Shown in pieces: positions 19,481-30,448 of a stretch of DNA of 64,000 nt. Within the stretch, counting starts at the first letter, position 1. Each line of letters begins with the position of its first letter. A program made the position numbers and the translations under genes. The stretch spans positions 1 to 64,000 of the forward strand of contig JALHMJ010000012.1 of the NCBI GenBank assembly GCA_022844105.1, in the 5' to 3' direction. This DNA is from Hyphomicrobium sp. (GTDB taxonomy: Bacteria > Pseudomonadota > Alphaproteobacteria > Rhizobiales > Hyphomicrobiaceae). Below the pieces are notes generated by a model. It searched no databases. It was not told the origin of the DNA and saw only the letters and a program-made list of their open reading frames with translations.

Positions 19481-20596
19481 TTAATTCAAAAGCCGCGCGA
19501 CTTCGTCGACGATCGCCTTGCCCATTTCGTTGGTGCCGACCTTCGTCATGCCTGGCTGCATGATGTCCCCCGTCCGAAGACCTTTGTCGAGCACAGCCGC
19601 AATGGCCTGATCGACGATGTCGGCTTCCGCCACCATATCGAGGGAATAACGCAGAGCCATGCCGAACGAGGCCAGCGTTGCGATCGGGTTGGCAAGGCCT
19701 TGACCAGCAATGTCGGGCGCCGAACCATGCACCGGCTCATAAAGCGACATGCGCTTGCCCGTTGCGGCATCGGGTGCTCCCAGCGACGCCGATGGCAGCA
19801 TGCCCAGCGACCCTGTGCACATCGCCGCTTCGTCGGACAGCACGTCGCCGAACAGGTTATCCGTCACGATCACGTCGAATTGCTTCGGGTTGCGCACGAG
19901 CTGCATCGCGCAATTATCAGCAAGGATGTGTTCGAGTTGAACGTCCGGCGCGTAGGATGCATGCACCGCCGACACGACCTCTTTCCACAGAACGCCCGTG
20001 CGCATCACGTTGTGCTTCTCGGCCGAATGAACTTTGTTGCTCCGCTTGCGGGCAAGATCGAAGGCCACTTTTGCAATGCGTTCGATCTCGTGCGTCGTGT
20101 AAAGCTGCGTATCGACGGCGCGTTTTTCCCCGTTCTCCAGCGTGACGATTTCTTTGGGTTCGCCGAAATAAACGCCGCCCGTCAGCTCCCGCACGATCAT
20201 GATGTCGAGACCCTCGACAAGTTCGCGCTTCAGCGACGACGCATCGGCCAGCGCCGGGTAACAGATCGCCGGACGCAGATTAGCGAACAGACCAAGGTCT
20301 TTTCGCAGGCGCAGGAGCCCGGCTTCGGGACGCGCCGCGTAGGGAACGCCGGCCCACTTCGGCCCTCCAACAGCGCCGAAGATGACGGCATCGGCACCCT
20401 TGGCCTTGGCAACGCACGCATCCGTTACGGCGACGCCGTGCGCATCAAAGGCCGCCCCGCCCACCAGATCGGTTTCGGTCTCGAACCGCACCCCGGTTTT
20501 GCGTGAGTTGAAGAATGCAATCAGTCGCTCCACCTCGGCCATGGTCTCGATGCCGATGCCGTCGCCAGGAAGCAGGAGAAGTTTTTTGATGGCCAT
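19481..20596 (-). CDS. leuB: 3-isopropylmalate dehydrogenase
   Basis: [21 protein letters not shown]..., [53 protein letters not shown]. Confidence 0.95.
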   Translation of the reverse strand: MAIKKLLLLPGDGIGIETMAEVERLIAFFNSRKTGVRFETETDLVGGAAFDAHGVAVTDACVAKAKGADAVIFGAVGGPKWAGVPYAARPEAGLLRLRKDLGLFANLRPAICYPALADASSLKRELVEGLDIMIVRELTGGVYFGEPKEIVTLENGEKRAVDTQLYTTHEIERIAKVAFDLARKRSNKVHSAEKHNVMRTGVLWKEVVSAVHASYAPDVQLEHILADNCAMQLVRNPKQFDVIVTDNLFGDVLSDEAAMCTGSLGMLPSASLGAPDAATGKRMSLYEPVHGSAPDIAGQGLANPIATLASFGMALRYSLDMVAEADIVDQAIAAVLDKGLRTGDIMQPGMTKVGTNEMGKAIVDEVARLLN

Positions 20597-20727
20597 GAAG
20601 TGAGGTTCCGTCGCGAGTGTTTCTGAAACAATGTGGCCAAACTGCTAGCGGCTGTAAGCGCGTCTCGCAAGCGCAACGCCCCGCCACGGTCGTCGCGTCT
20701 CAGATGACTCGGGATTGAACCAAGTCG

Positions 20728-21339
20728 TCAGCCTAGTCCGGGCATTGTCAGGGCGAGGGTAAACCCTTGCGCGGTAAAGTAAGCCCCGGCCGCGGCCAGC
20801 GCTCCGCTGATCGCCAGCAGAAACGTTCCCCGCGTTATAATCGAAATGGACGCCAGAACGATTGCGATCTGGAGGAAGGCTTCGCCGTAATCGAAATACG
20901 GGTCCTTGCGCATGGCGACGTCGCGCTCCGCTTCGAGGCGTTTGCCCTTTTCGAAAAGCTGATCGAGGCCCTCGCGCTGGTCGATGGGTTTGGCCGCATC
21001 GCCCGCCGTCAGGATGGCATCCTGTTTCTTGTAGTCGATAATCTTAGCCTCAATCGCCGACCGGCCGTCCGACGTCAGGTTCGGTACGGATTGGAGGTGC
21101 AGCCCGAGACTGTCAGCTTCGACGCGCAGGACGTGCCGGCGCATGTTCTTGGCCTGAAAAAACGCCCAAGTGTTCGCAGCCTCGATGTTCTTCAACGTCG
21201 CATCTTTTGCAGCATTGCCCCCGCCGGTCGAACAGATGGCGAGCAAAACAGCGAGAATGCCGATGTAGACGCCGATGAGCCGGTCCCGGTCGCGACCGTT
21301 TTGGTTTTCCGCTTCCCGCGTCAGTTCATCCCATACCAT
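20728..21339 (-). CDS. DUF4337-like membrane protein
   Basis: [61 protein letters not shown]-terminal TM segments. Confidence 0.65.
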   Translation of the reverse strand: MVWDELTREAENQNGRDRDRLIGVYIGILAVLLAICSTGGGNAAKDATLKNIEAANTWAFFQAKNMRRHVLRVEADSLGLHLQSVPNLTSDGRSAIEAKIIDYKKQDAILTAGDAAKPIDQREGLDQLFEKGKRLEAERDVAMRKDPYFDYGEAFLQIAIVLASISIITRGTFLLAISGALAAAGAYFTAQGFTLALTMPGLG

Positions 21340-22009
21340 CGTCGCCCCCTTTGGCCGTCACGAGATCTGTGCGCCCGACGACAGACCCGCTCGCGTCCAG
21401 TTCGTAAACAATCGGCGCGGCGGTCGCCAGTTCGCGGGCGATGATCTCATCTCCGGTCAGTCCCTCGAGCCGCATGATCAGCGCGCGCAGGGAGTTGCCG
21501 TGCGCGGCGACAATCACCGACTTGCCGGCATCGACCATCGGCCAGATGAAAGTCTCATAGTACGGCAGCACGCGGGCGGCCGTATCCTTCAGGCTTTCGC
21601 CGCCCGGCGGCGGTATGTCGTAGCTGCGCCGCCATCGGGCGACCATTTCCTCACCGAACCGCTGCTTGGCCTCGTCCTTGTTGAGGCCCGCCAGTTGTCC
21701 GTAGTCGCGTTCGTTGAGGCGGGCATCGCGTTCGATCGGAACGCCGGCCTGGCCCATCACGTCCAAAATAATGTCGAGCGTGTTCTGCGCGCGGCGAAGT
21801 TTGCTTGTGAAGGCGAGATCGAATTTCAGTCCATGATCGCGCAGCACGCGCCCGGCCCATTGGGCTTCGATCATGCCTTTCTCGGTAAGGTCCGGATCGC
21901 GCCACCCCGTGAACAAGTTCAACCGGTTCCATTCGCTTTGACCATGACGCACCAGCACGAGTGTTCGCGGCTTGGGTCCATGGTCAGTTTTGGGCTGGTG
22001 CTTCTGCAT
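21326..22009 (-). CDS. gpmA: 2,3-bisphosphoglycerate-dependent phosphoglycerate mutase
   Basis: [35 protein letters not shown]...[22 protein letters not shown]...[16 protein letters not shown] 22009. Confidence 0.95.
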   Translation of the reverse strand: MQKHQPKTDHGPKPRTLVLVRHGQSEWNRLNLFTGWRDPDLTEKGMIEAQWAGRVLRDHGLKFDLAFTSKLRRAQNTLDIILDVMGQAGVPIERDARLNERDYGQLAGLNKDEAKQRFGEEMVARWRRSYDIPPPGGESLKDTAARVLPYYETFIWPMVDAGKSVIVAAHGNSLRALIMRLEGLTGDEIIARELATAAPIVYELDASGSVVGRTDLVTAKGGDDGMG

Positions 22010-22026
22010 TGTTGCTGTGATCGCTC

Positions 22027-22824
22027 TCACAAACCGAGAACGTCGGTCATGGAGAACAGTCCGGGACCTTTGCCCCGTCCCCACAGCGCTGCTTTCACCG
22101 CGCCCCGGGCGAAGATGCTGCGATCCGAGGCGTGATGGCGGATCGAGATCTCTTCGCCCTCACCAGCAAAGATCACGGTGTGATCGCCCACAACGCTGCC
22201 GCCGCGTAACGTTGCAAAACCGATGTCGCCCCGCCGGCGCGGACCGGTATGCCCGTCGCGCACGCGCACGGATGCTGTCGTAAGATCGACCCTGCGGCCT
22301 TTCGCGGCGGCCTTGCCCAGCATCAGGGCTGTGCCTGATGGCGCATCGACCTTGTGCCTGTGATGCATCTCGATGATTTCGATATCCCAGTCGGCATCGA
22401 GAATGGCGCCGACCCGTTCCGTCAGCGCTGCGGTGAGATTGACGCCGAGGCTCATGTTCCCAGACTTGATGATCGTGGCATGGCGCGCCGCCGCCGCGAT
22501 GGCCGCATCCATGACCGCATCGAGGCCCGTCGTACCGATGACATGGACAATGCGGGCGTTGGCCGCCAGACCGGCCAATTCCATAGTCGCCTTGGGCGAT
22601 GTGAAGTCGATGATCCCGTCCGACCGGGCAATCAGCTCCAGGGCATCTGCCGTGATGCGGATGCCGTTTGGACCAAGTCCGGCGAGTTCACCTAGGTCGC
22701 GGCCAAGATCCGGGGAGGAGGGAGCCTCCACCCCCCCCGAAAGCGTGCAGCCGGGGTCGGCGGCGATGGCTCGGACGAGTTCGCGACCCATGCGGCCGGC
22801 GGCACCCATCACGGCGATCTTCAT
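22027..22824 (-). CDS. dapB: 4-hydroxy-tetrahydrodipicolinate reductase
   Basis: [21 protein letters not shown]..., [24 protein letters not shown] 22824. Confidence 0.95.
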   Translation of the reverse strand: MKIAVMGAAGRMGRELVRAIAADPGCTLSGGVEAPSSPDLGRDLGELAGLGPNGIRITADALELIARSDGIIDFTSPKATMELAGLAANARIVHVIGTTGLDAVMDAAIAAAARHATIIKSGNMSLGVNLTAALTERVGAILDADWDIEIIEMHHRHKVDAPSGTALMLGKAAAKGRRVDLTTASVRVRDGHTGPRRRGDIGFATLRGGSVVGDHTVIFAGEGEEISIRHHASDRSIFARGAVKAALWGRGKGPGLFSMTDVLGL

Positions 22825-22926
22825 CTCTGGCACGCGAGGCCTCCGCTCCGTCGGTTGCGCCGGGATATAGCAACCGCCAACCCAAGCGGGAAGTGCGTCA
22901 AGGCGAACACGGTGAGCGGCTGGGGA

Positions 22927-23460
22927 TTACTTCGGGCCTGCCGCCCGCTGCATCGCCTCGATGATTAGCCGCGCGGCCTCCGCCGCATCCCCCCAGTGAT
23001 GGATCTTCACCCATTTGCTGGGTTCCAAATCCTTGTAGTGGGCGAAAAAATGCTCGATTTGTTCACTCGTAATGGACGGCAGATCCGAGTAATTTTTGAC
23101 CTTGCTGTAGCGTTTGGTGAGTTTGTCACTTGGCACAGCGATGATCTTTTCGTCTCCGCCGCCGTCATCTTCCATGACCAGCACGCCGATCGGCCTGCAA
23201 TTGATCACTGCCCCAGGAAAGATCGCCCGGGTGTTGCAGACCAGGACGTCGATTGGATCGCCGTCGGCCGACAGGGTATGGGGGACGAAACCGTAGTTTC
23301 CGGGGTAGCGCATCGGGGTGTACAGGAAGCGATCGACAAAGAGCGTGCCGGACGCCTTGTCCATTTCGTATTTAATCGGCTCTCCGCCAACTGGAACTTC
23401 TATAATGACGTTGATGTCGTCCGGCGGGTTCTGGCCCGCTGGAATTGCTTCGATGCGCAT
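22927..23460 (-). CDS. ppa: inorganic pyrophosphatase
   Basis: [59 protein letters not shown]. Confidence 0.96.
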   Translation of the reverse strand: MRIEAIPAGQNPPDDINVIIEVPVGGEPIKYEMDKASGTLFVDRFLYTPMRYPGNYGFVPHTLSADGDPIDVLVCNTRAIFPGAVINCRPIGVLVMEDDGGGDEKIIAVPSDKLTKRYSKVKNYSDLPSITSEQIEHFFAHYKDLEPSKWVKIHHWGDAAEAARLIIEAMQRAAGPK

Positions 23461-23632
23461 CGAGTGGCCCCGTTGTTGTTTTGGCGCGTGTCGGAGGTGG
23501 AGGGTCTAAGCGGGCGGAGTTTGCCCCAGGGCGGGGCGGGAAAGATAGGACCCGAAGGTCGAACCCTCGGCTCGGCTCAACGATATCTCTCGTTCAGCCG
23601 CCACAAGTATCATCAGCAATTCAAGCGCGCCA

Positions 23633-24169
23633 CTAGGCCCAGCCGAAACCGACTTTATCAAGCTGCGCCTTGCCGAACGGCTCGCGTACGCTTTTGAAAG
23701 GCCGTCCGCCCCGGCGCCAGTAGAAGTCAGCAGCCATGTCGTTAGCGGCCAAGGCCCAGACCACAAGGCCGCGCAGTCCACGGCCATCAAGCCGCGCCCG
23801 GCACGCCTCAAAGAGATGCTCGCCCAGGCCGACACCCTGATAGATGGGCGCGACATAAAGCTCGTAGATTTCGCCCTGATGCTTTCCGCGGCCTCGGGCC
23901 GCGCCGTATGTGGCGTAGCCGGCGATCTTCCCCTCGTGTTCAACAACAAGCAGGCCATCCCCGCTGCGAATGGCTGCGGTCCACCAGGTCTTATTGCGAC
24001 GCCGGATCAGCCCGTCGAGATGATCGGACGGAATGACACCGGCATACGCACCCCGCCACGTATCGGCGAAGACTTTCACCAGTGCACCCGCATCCGCGAC
24101 TTTCGCCGATCTAACGAGTACGTCCGAACGCCAACCCAACATCGGAGTCTCCGTCACCCAGACTTCCAC
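23633..24169 (-). CDS. GNAT-family N-acetyltransferase
   Basis: VRSAKVADAGALVKVFADTWRGAYAGVIP...IYELYVAPIYQGVGLGEHLFEACRARL. Confidence 0.88.
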   Translation of the reverse strand: MEVWVTETPMLGWRSDVLVRSAKVADAGALVKVFADTWRGAYAGVIPSDHLDGLIRRRNKTWWTAAIRSGDGLLVVEHEGKIAGYATYGAARGRGKHQGEIYELYVAPIYQGVGLGEHLFEACRARLDGRGLRGLVVWALAANDMAADFYWRRGGRPFKSVREPFGKAQLDKVGFGWA

Positions 24170-24250
24170 ATCCTCCCGAGTGTAGCGAATTCTATGCCAG
24201 CGTGGCGGATTTTTGCTGCAACACTTGCATTAGACCAGCAAGCTGAAACC

Positions 24251-24280
24251 AAAAAGCCCGGGACGTATGTCCCGGGCTTT
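24251..24280 (-). terminator. Rho-independent terminator downstream of phasin gene
   Basis: Minus strand AAAGCCCGGGAC-ATAC-GTCCCGGGCTTTTTGG. Confidence 0.85.
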
Positions 24281-24309
24281 CACATTGGATCGTTATGAAG
24301 GACGGCGAA

Positions 24310-24765
24310 TTAGCCTGTCTTCTTGATCTGCTCAAAGGTCTTCGCGGCAGCGGCGTTCATCGTTTCGAACGTCTGCTGCGCAATCTTGGTGGACAATTCG
24401 AACAGTTCCTTGGTCTGATTGGCCGAAGCCGTAAGCTGCTGCTGAACATAGCTTGACTGCAATTTCAGAAGTTCCGGAACCGTCTTGGCTTTTGCAATGG
24501 CCTCAGCGGCGTCGAAGGCAGCTTCAGTGTTGATTTCAACGTTGCGAAGAACCTTTTCGCCGATCGTGCGGGCGCCAGCCTGAGCCGTCAGCACCACATT
24601 TTCCATCGTCTTGACGCCGTCCTTGGAGACCGTCTGCATCTTGTCGAAAGCTTCACGGGTCTTTGCAATGCCGTCTTCTGCGATGGCCTGCATATTTTCA
24701 GGGATACGGGCGTCCTTAGCGGCCGAGAACATTTCCTGGGCCTGACGGGTGAATTGATCGTTCAT
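24310..24765 (-). CDS. phasin family protein
   Basis: MNDQFTRQAQEMFSAAKDARIPENMQAIAEDGIAKTREAFDKMQTVSKDGVKTMENVV...AEAIAKAKTVPELLKLQSSYVQQQL. Confidence 0.9.
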   Translation of the reverse strand: MNDQFTRQAQEMFSAAKDARIPENMQAIAEDGIAKTREAFDKMQTVSKDGVKTMENVVLTAQAGARTIGEKVLRNVEINTEAAFDAAEAIAKAKTVPELLKLQSSYVQQQLTASANQTKELFELSTKIAQQTFETMNAAAAKTFEQIKKTG

Positions 24766-24916
24766 GTTTGTATGTCCTCTGATTGAGCTTTTTGTGCTTC
24801 GTGATTTAGGGCTGCATGCTTCACCAGCGCTGTGCGAAGAAGTTAGGCTCTTCGATCAACGATGGAATTCCATGAGCCGAATGAGCGGCTCCAAGGGTTT
24901 TATATCACGATTTTTG

Positions 24917-25004
24917 TGCGTTGCAACAAAAAATCGAAAGACTGCCTCCGAGTGACAACCTACTGGATTGAATATATTCAATAATACTGAACAAGTGCAC
25001 TGCA
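24917..25004. promoter_or_regulatory. two candidate PhaR-type operator motifs TGCGTTGCA (24917-24925) and TGCACTGCA (24996-25004)
   Basis: Both fit TGCRNYGCA exactly; located about 150 and 230 nt upstream of the phasin ATG. Confidence 0.45.
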
Positions 25005-25053
25005 AAAAAGTTGATCACAATCAAGTATTTGTGCGACATCATAGGCGCTTCAA

Positions 25054-26514
25054 TCATAGAGCAGGGAAATGACTTCGATAACCCATGGCTGCGGGATCGA
25101 ACAAAATGTCGCCGGGGCGCAATGGTCGTGCGAGCGCCAGTCCCTCAAGTGAGCGGCACCGCGACAACGCGACATAGGCCTGCCCATGGGCAAATGTTCC
25201 GCGGCCGAGGTCGATGTACACCTTTTCAAGTGTCAGGCCTTGCGCTTTGTGGATCGTCAACGCCCATGCCAGCCGGATCGGAAACTGTTTGAAAGTGCCG
25301 GCAACCGTTTCGACAATTTTTTCCGCAGCGCTGTCGTAGGCGTACCGGCGACTTTCCCATGCGGCTGGTTCGACTTCGAATTCGCGACCTCCAACGTCAA
25401 CCCATACTTGTTTGTCGGTGAGACGTGCAATTCGCGCCACGGTACCGTTGACCCATCGCCGGTCGGAATCATTCCGCAGCAGGATGACTTTTGCGCCGGG
25501 TTTGAGCTGAAGGGTCGTGTCGGTTGGATGCGCATTCGGGTTGAAGTCCCCGCTCACGCCAGCCTCATAAATGTGCACCCGACCTTCCAAAGCCTCAAGA
25601 TAAGCCATGTTGATGCGCTGCGCCGCGGCGTTGGTCGGAGTGAGGATGACGTAGGCGTCGCCTTCGCCAAGCGTTCTCACCGGCCGCACGCACCCGTTGA
25701 GGAGCTCCAGATCGTCCTCCTCCACATCGCCCTCTCGAATTCGATTCAAGACGCGGATCAGGCCCTCGTCGCTCTGACGGAACACCTGATTGAGCTCCAA
25801 AAGCACCGTACCGAGCCCTTCGCGCAGTCCAGAGGCTGCAAAAAAGAAGGGACCGCCGTGTTCGCTCTCCAGGTGCTGCGCAACTTCCGTTTCCTGAACC
25901 ACGGGCGGCAGCTGGTGCAGATCCCCGAACATGATGAGACGCAAGCCGCCGAACGGCTCGCGCGGCCGCCCTCGATTAATGCGCAGCGACATATCCATCG
26001 CCCACATCAAGTCGGAGCGGACCATCGACACCTCGTCGATGACGAGAAATTTGATCCGCCGCATCACTTGGCCGTTTCGGCTGCGGCGGATGTCGTCAGT
26101 CTTGATCAGCCGCGGTGGCAGCCCAAAAAAGGAATGAATGGTTTGTCCGCCGACGTTGACGGCAGCAAGCCCTGTTGGTGCCAAGACAACCATGTCGTCG
26201 GGGATGAGATCACGGATGCAGCGCAACAGAGTGGACTTGCCTGATCCGGCTCGACCGGTGATGAAAAGATGCCCGCCCGGTTCGCGCAGATAGGCGATCG
26301 CCGCCTCGTATTCCGGAGTCGGAGTGACGCCCTGCGGCCAAACGATGGACCGCTCGGAAATGGCGGCGGCCGTGACAGGTTCGGAAGCGGACACGTGCAA
26401 TCTCGCGATGACGGAGGTCGCCCCACTAAGCAGCCTGCCGCCGCGCTTGTCAAAAGCGGCGTCGCCGCGATGGGAACCATAAAAAAGGCGGCTGCCGGAT
26501 TGGCAACCGCCCAA
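25054..26514 (-). CDS. AAA-family ATPase / PIF1-like DNA helicase (start uncertain; likely internal)
   Basis: GGHLFITGRAGSGKSTLLRCIRDLIPDDMVVLAPTGLAAVNVGGQTIHSFFGLPPR...FLVIDEVSMVRSDLMWAMD...AWALTIHKAQGLTLEKVYIDLG...AYVALSRCRSLEGL. Confidence 0.88.
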   Translation of the reverse strand: MGGCQSGSRLFYGSHRGDAAFDKRGGRLLSGATSVIARLHVSASEPVTAAAISERSIVWPQGVTPTPEYEAAIAYLREPGGHLFITGRAGSGKSTLLRCIRDLIPDDMVVLAPTGLAAVNVGGQTIHSFFGLPPRLIKTDDIRRSRNGQVMRRIKFLVIDEVSMVRSDLMWAMDMSLRINRGRPREPFGGLRLIMFGDLHQLPPVVQETEVAQHLESEHGGPFFFAASGLREGLGTVLLELNQVFRQSDEGLIRVLNRIREGDVEEDDLELLNGCVRPVRTLGEGDAYVILTPTNAAAQRINMAYLEALEGRVHIYEAGVSGDFNPNAHPTDTTLQLKPGAKVILLRNDSDRRWVNGTVARIARLTDKQVWVDVGGREFEVEPAAWESRRYAYDSAAEKIVETVAGTFKQFPIRLAWALTIHKAQGLTLEKVYIDLGRGTFAHGQAYVALSRCRSLEGLALARPLRPGDILFDPAAMGYRSHFPAL

Positions 26515-26535
26515 CCATCACCGATGCGAATGCCG

Positions 26536-26793
26536 TTAGTCGGCCGTGATGCTGATGACCTTGAAGGCCTTGTCCATCTTGATGTCGTAGTTCGCCCCGT
26601 CGGCGCATTTGACATCATTGAGTTCGTAGACGCCGGTACCTTCCGATTCCTTTTCGCCCGTGCCGCCAGTGCAGCCCCAAGCCTTGGCCGTTGCGGCGAT
26701 CTTGCCGGCTTCGTCGGCCGATGGCTTGTCGTCGGCAAACGCAACGCCCGCTGAAAGTGTCAGGATCGAAATCGCGATGAGCGACTTTCTCAT
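26536..26793 (-). CDS. small secreted protein of unknown function
   Basis: Signal peptide MRKSLIAISILTLSAGVAFA; mature part ends DKAFKVISITAD. Confidence 0.7.
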   Translation of the reverse strand: MRKSLIAISILTLSAGVAFADDKPSADEAGKIAATAKAWGCTGGTGEKESEGTGVYELNDVKCADGANYDIKMDKAFKVISITAD

Positions 26794-26978
26794 GGGTAGA
26801 TCTCCAAAAAGTGGTTGCATAGTCGGTCAGGGAAACGGCTGACGGTTCGCGCAAACTGAGAAAGCGCACACTTCCGCTGCCGGTCATGTTGCGCTGCAGC
26901 AGGCCTATTGCAATGGGAAGATTTCCCAAAATATCAGGAAGATTTTCAGAAATTATCGGGAATGATCGTCGCCGAACG

Positions 26979-28817
26979 TCAGGCGACGTCTACTTCGCGT
27001 TCCGATTCACGCTTGCGTTCCTGTCGCTTGCGCTCGTTCGGATCAAGCCAGCGCTTGCGCAGCCGGATCGTCTCCGGCGTAATCTCAACGAGTTCCTCGT
27101 CTGTAATGTAAGACATCGCCTTTTCAAGCGTCAGCTTCATCGGCGGTACGAGGGTCAGCGCCTCATCCTTGCCTGACGCGCGCACGTTGGTCAGCTTCTT
27201 GCCCTGAACGACGTTGACGATGAGATCGTTGTCACGCGAATGTTCGCCGACGATCATGCCTTCGTAGACGCGCGCCTGCGCACCGATCATGAACAGGCCA
27301 CGATCCTGGAGATGGAAGATCGAGTACGCGGTCGCATCACCGGTTCCGTTAGAGATCAGCACGCCCTGCCGCCGACCCTGGATCTCACCCTTGTACGGGG
27401 CATATGAGTGGAAGAGGCGGTTCATGACAGCTGTGCCGCGACTGTCGGACAGGAGCTCCGACTGGTAGCCGAGAAGCCCGCGCGTCGGCACAAGGAAAAC
27501 CATTCGTGTCCGCCCGCCGCCGGATGGACGCATCTCCATGAGATCGCCGCGCCGTTCGGACAGCTTTTGCACGATGACACCTGTGAAGCCATCGTCGACG
27601 TCGATGATGGTCTCCTCGATCGGCTCCAGCTTCTGCCCCGTGTCCGGATCAGACTTGATAACGACTTTCGGCCGCGAAACGGTAATTTCAAAGCCTTCGC
27701 GCCGCATGTTCTCAATCAGAATGGCAAGTTGTAATTCACCGCGGCCCGACACGACAAAGCTGTCGGTCTCATCGCTATCGGTGACCTTAATGGCAATGTT
27801 GCGCTCGCCTTCGCGCATAAGGCGGTCACGGATGACGCGGCTCTGAACCTTGTTGCCCTCCTGGCCGGCGAACGGACCATCGTTGATGCGGAAGGTCATG
27901 GACAGCGTCGGCGGATCGATCGGCTGCGCCGTCAGAGCCTGATCCACGGAGGGATCGCACAAGGTATCGGCGACGGTCGCATCCGTCATGCCGGCCAGCG
28001 CGATGATCTCACCAGCGCTGGCTTCGTCGACCGGCACGCGCTCCAACCCGCGATAGGCGAGCACCTTGGTCGCGCGGAAGGTTTCGACAAGTGATCCGTC
28101 GTGACGGATCGCCTTCAGAGCCATATTGGACTTGATGGTGCCCGAGGTGATGCGACCGGTCAGGATGCGGCCCAGAAACGCATCGGCTTCCAGCGTTGTC
28201 GCCAGCATGCGCACGGGACCGTCGTCGACGGCCGGCGGCGGCACGTGCGCCAGAACGAGATCGAACAGCGGCGCCAGATCCGTCTGCGGACCCTCCGGCG
28301 CCAGCGCCATCCAGCCATTGCGGCCCGATCCATATAGGACAGGAAAATCGAGCTGATCGTCAGTGGCGTCAAGGTTGGCAAACAGATCGAAGATTTCGTT
28401 CAATACATCCAGGTGACGTTCATCCGGACGGTCGATCTTGTTGATCGCAACAATGGGACGCAACCCGCGGCGCAGCGCTTTCGACACGACGAATTTTGTC
28501 TGCGGCAGCGGTCCTTCCGAGGCGTCGACGAGAACGATAACGCCGTCGACCATGTTCAAGATACGTTCGACTTCACCGCCGAAATCGGCGTGGCCTGGCG
28601 TATCGACGATATTGATCCGCGTGTCCTTCCAGACGACCGACGTACACTTCGCCAGAATGGTGATACCGCGTTCGCGTTCCAGATCGTTGGAATCCATGGC
28701 CCGTTCGGCAACCTTCTGGTTTTCCCGGAAGGAGCCCGACTGCTTCAGGAGTTCGTCGACAAGCGTGGTCTTGCCATGGTCGACGTGCGCGATGATCGCG
28801 ATATTTCTTAACTTCAT
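26979..28817 (-). CDS. typA: translational GTPase TypA/BipA
   Basis: [64 protein letters not shown] 28817. Confidence 0.96.
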   Translation of the reverse strand: MKLRNIAIIAHVDHGKTTLVDELLKQSGSFRENQKVAERAMDSNDLERERGITILAKCTSVVWKDTRINIVDTPGHADFGGEVERILNMVDGVIVLVDASEGPLPQTKFVVSKALRRGLRPIVAINKIDRPDERHLDVLNEIFDLFANLDATDDQLDFPVLYGSGRNGWMALAPEGPQTDLAPLFDLVLAHVPPPAVDDGPVRMLATTLEADAFLGRILTGRITSGTIKSNMALKAIRHDGSLVETFRATKVLAYRGLERVPVDEASAGEIIALAGMTDATVADTLCDPSVDQALTAQPIDPPTLSMTFRINDGPFAGQEGNKVQSRVIRDRLMREGERNIAIKVTDSDETDSFVVSGRGELQLAILIENMRREGFEITVSRPKVVIKSDPDTGQKLEPIEETIIDVDDGFTGVIVQKLSERRGDLMEMRPSGGGRTRMVFLVPTRGLLGYQSELLSDSRGTAVMNRLFHSYAPYKGEIQGRRQGVLISNGTGDATAYSIFHLQDRGLFMIGAQARVYEGMIVGEHSRDNDLIVNVVQGKKLTNVRASGKDEALTLVPPMKLTLEKAMSYITDEELVEITPETIRLRKRWLDPNERKRQERKRESEREVDVA

Positions 28818-29029
28818 GAATGGTCTCTTAAGGAGATAGGCCGGGGGCGGATTGGAACCGGGCGCACCGGCAACGATTGCGCGGGGAGGTAGCACATCCC
28901 CCCGCATGCCGCCAGGGGACGGTTGTGTCGTTACCGCGTCATATACGTACCATCCGCCCGATTTCAGTGGGGCGTGACGAGAGTGGTGAATGATGCAGCA
29001 AAACGGCCGCCAGTCGCCGGTTCGCCAGC

Positions 29030-30373
29030 TCAATGCAGTTTAACGTGGGGCTCCGTCCGGCGCGTCAACAGCCGTGACACGGAATCGAGGGTAACCTTCC
29101 AAAAGCCGTGCAGTGCCCATTCGTGCATTTTGTATAGCGAGCGGTACATCATCTTGGCGAAGAAACCTTCGATCATCATCTTCCGGCCAGTGACGAAGCC
29201 CATGAGGCTGCCGACGGTCGAGTACTCCCCGAGTGATACGAGCGATCCGAAATCGCGATAACGGAACGGCTCCAGCGGCTCGTTCTCGAGCTTGCGGCGA
29301 ATCTGGCGGTAGACGTGCGATGCCATCTGATGCGCGGCCTGCGCCCGCGGCGGGATCGGATGCGTATCGCCTTCGGGCACCAGATAGGCGCAATCGCCGA
29401 TCGCGAAGATGGCCTCGTTGCGCGTCGTCTGCAGTGTGGGCTTGACGACGAGCGTGTCCATGCGGCTGACCTCCAGCCCAAGGTCCTTCAAGACCGCCGG
29501 CCCCTTTACACCTGCCGACCACACGACCAGTTCCGACGGAATGAAATCGCCATTCTGCAGTTCTACGCCGTCGGCTCGCACCCGCGTTACGCGTGAATTC
29601 GTACGCACATCGACGTCGAGCTTCTTCAAGATCTCGGTGGTTGCTTCCGAAATGCGTTCGGGCAGGGCTGGCACGATGCGTGGCGCGGCCTCGATCAGCG
29701 TAATCTTCATATCTTTTTCCGGTTCGATCCTGTCGAGACCGAATTGTGCGATGCCGCGCACGGTGCGATGCAACTCCGCTGAAAGCTCGGTCCCTGTGGC
29801 ACCCGCGCCGATGATCGTCACATCCAGCTGGCCCGGCCGCACCGGACCCTCCTGTGCCTGGGCCCGAACGCAGGCATTGAGCAGCCTTCGGTTGAAGCGC
29901 TCGGCCTGCTGCTGCGTGTCGAGCATGATCGCATGCTCCATGACACCCGGTGTGCCAAAGTCGTTTGACACGCTGCCGATGGCGATAACGAGAATGTCGT
30001 ATACGAGAGCGCGCTTCGGCGTCACCTCACGGCCATCTTCATCGAACGTGGCGGCGAGATAAACTTGCTTTTCAGTCTGATTGAGCCCGATCATTTCGCC
30101 GTAGCGGAACTTGAAGCCGTGCCAATGGCTCTGAGCCATGTACTCCAGTTCGTGCTGATCAACGTCCATACTGCCGGCCGCGATTTCGTGCAGAAGCGGC
30201 TTCCAAATATGCGTACGCGACTTGTCGACGAGCGTAACGGCCGCTTTGCCTTTTCGCCCGAGCTTGTTTCCAAGTGCGGTGACGAGCTCCAGCCCCCCTG
30301 CGCCGCCGCCGACGACCACAATGTGTGTGAGATCGGGCTTGGGGACGACAAGGGTGCGCGTCGATGACGTCAT
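29030..30373 (-). CDS. NAD(P)/FAD-dependent oxidoreductase, type II NADH dehydrogenase family
   Basis: HIVVVGGGAGGLELVTALG..., VTIIGAGATGTELSAELH, AIGDCAYLVPEGDTHPIPPRAQAAHQMA. Confidence 0.9.
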   Translation of the reverse strand: MTSSTRTLVVPKPDLTHIVVVGGGAGGLELVTALGNKLGRKGKAAVTLVDKSRTHIWKPLLHEIAAGSMDVDQHELEYMAQSHWHGFKFRYGEMIGLNQTEKQVYLAATFDEDGREVTPKRALVYDILVIAIGSVSNDFGTPGVMEHAIMLDTQQQAERFNRRLLNACVRAQAQEGPVRPGQLDVTIIGAGATGTELSAELHRTVRGIAQFGLDRIEPEKDMKITLIEAAPRIVPALPERISEATTEILKKLDVDVRTNSRVTRVRADGVELQNGDFIPSELVVWSAGVKGPAVLKDLGLEVSRMDTLVVKPTLQTTRNEAIFAIGDCAYLVPEGDTHPIPPRAQAAHQMASHVYRQIRRKLENEPLEPFRYRDFGSLVSLGEYSTVGSLMGFVTGRKMMIEGFFAKMMYRSLYKMHEWALHGFWKVTLDSVSRLLTRRTEPHVKLH

Positions 30374-30448
30374 TTCGCAAATCTCCACGCTTCAACTTCC
30401 GCGATGACTTATGTCGGCAAGAAGACTTACGCGGTCAATGTGGCATGG

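Noticed and set aside
28818-29033. N-terminal extension of TypA in the ORF track
   Set aside because: Canonical TypA start [18 protein letters not shown] is at 28817; the upstream residues look like read-through of the leader.
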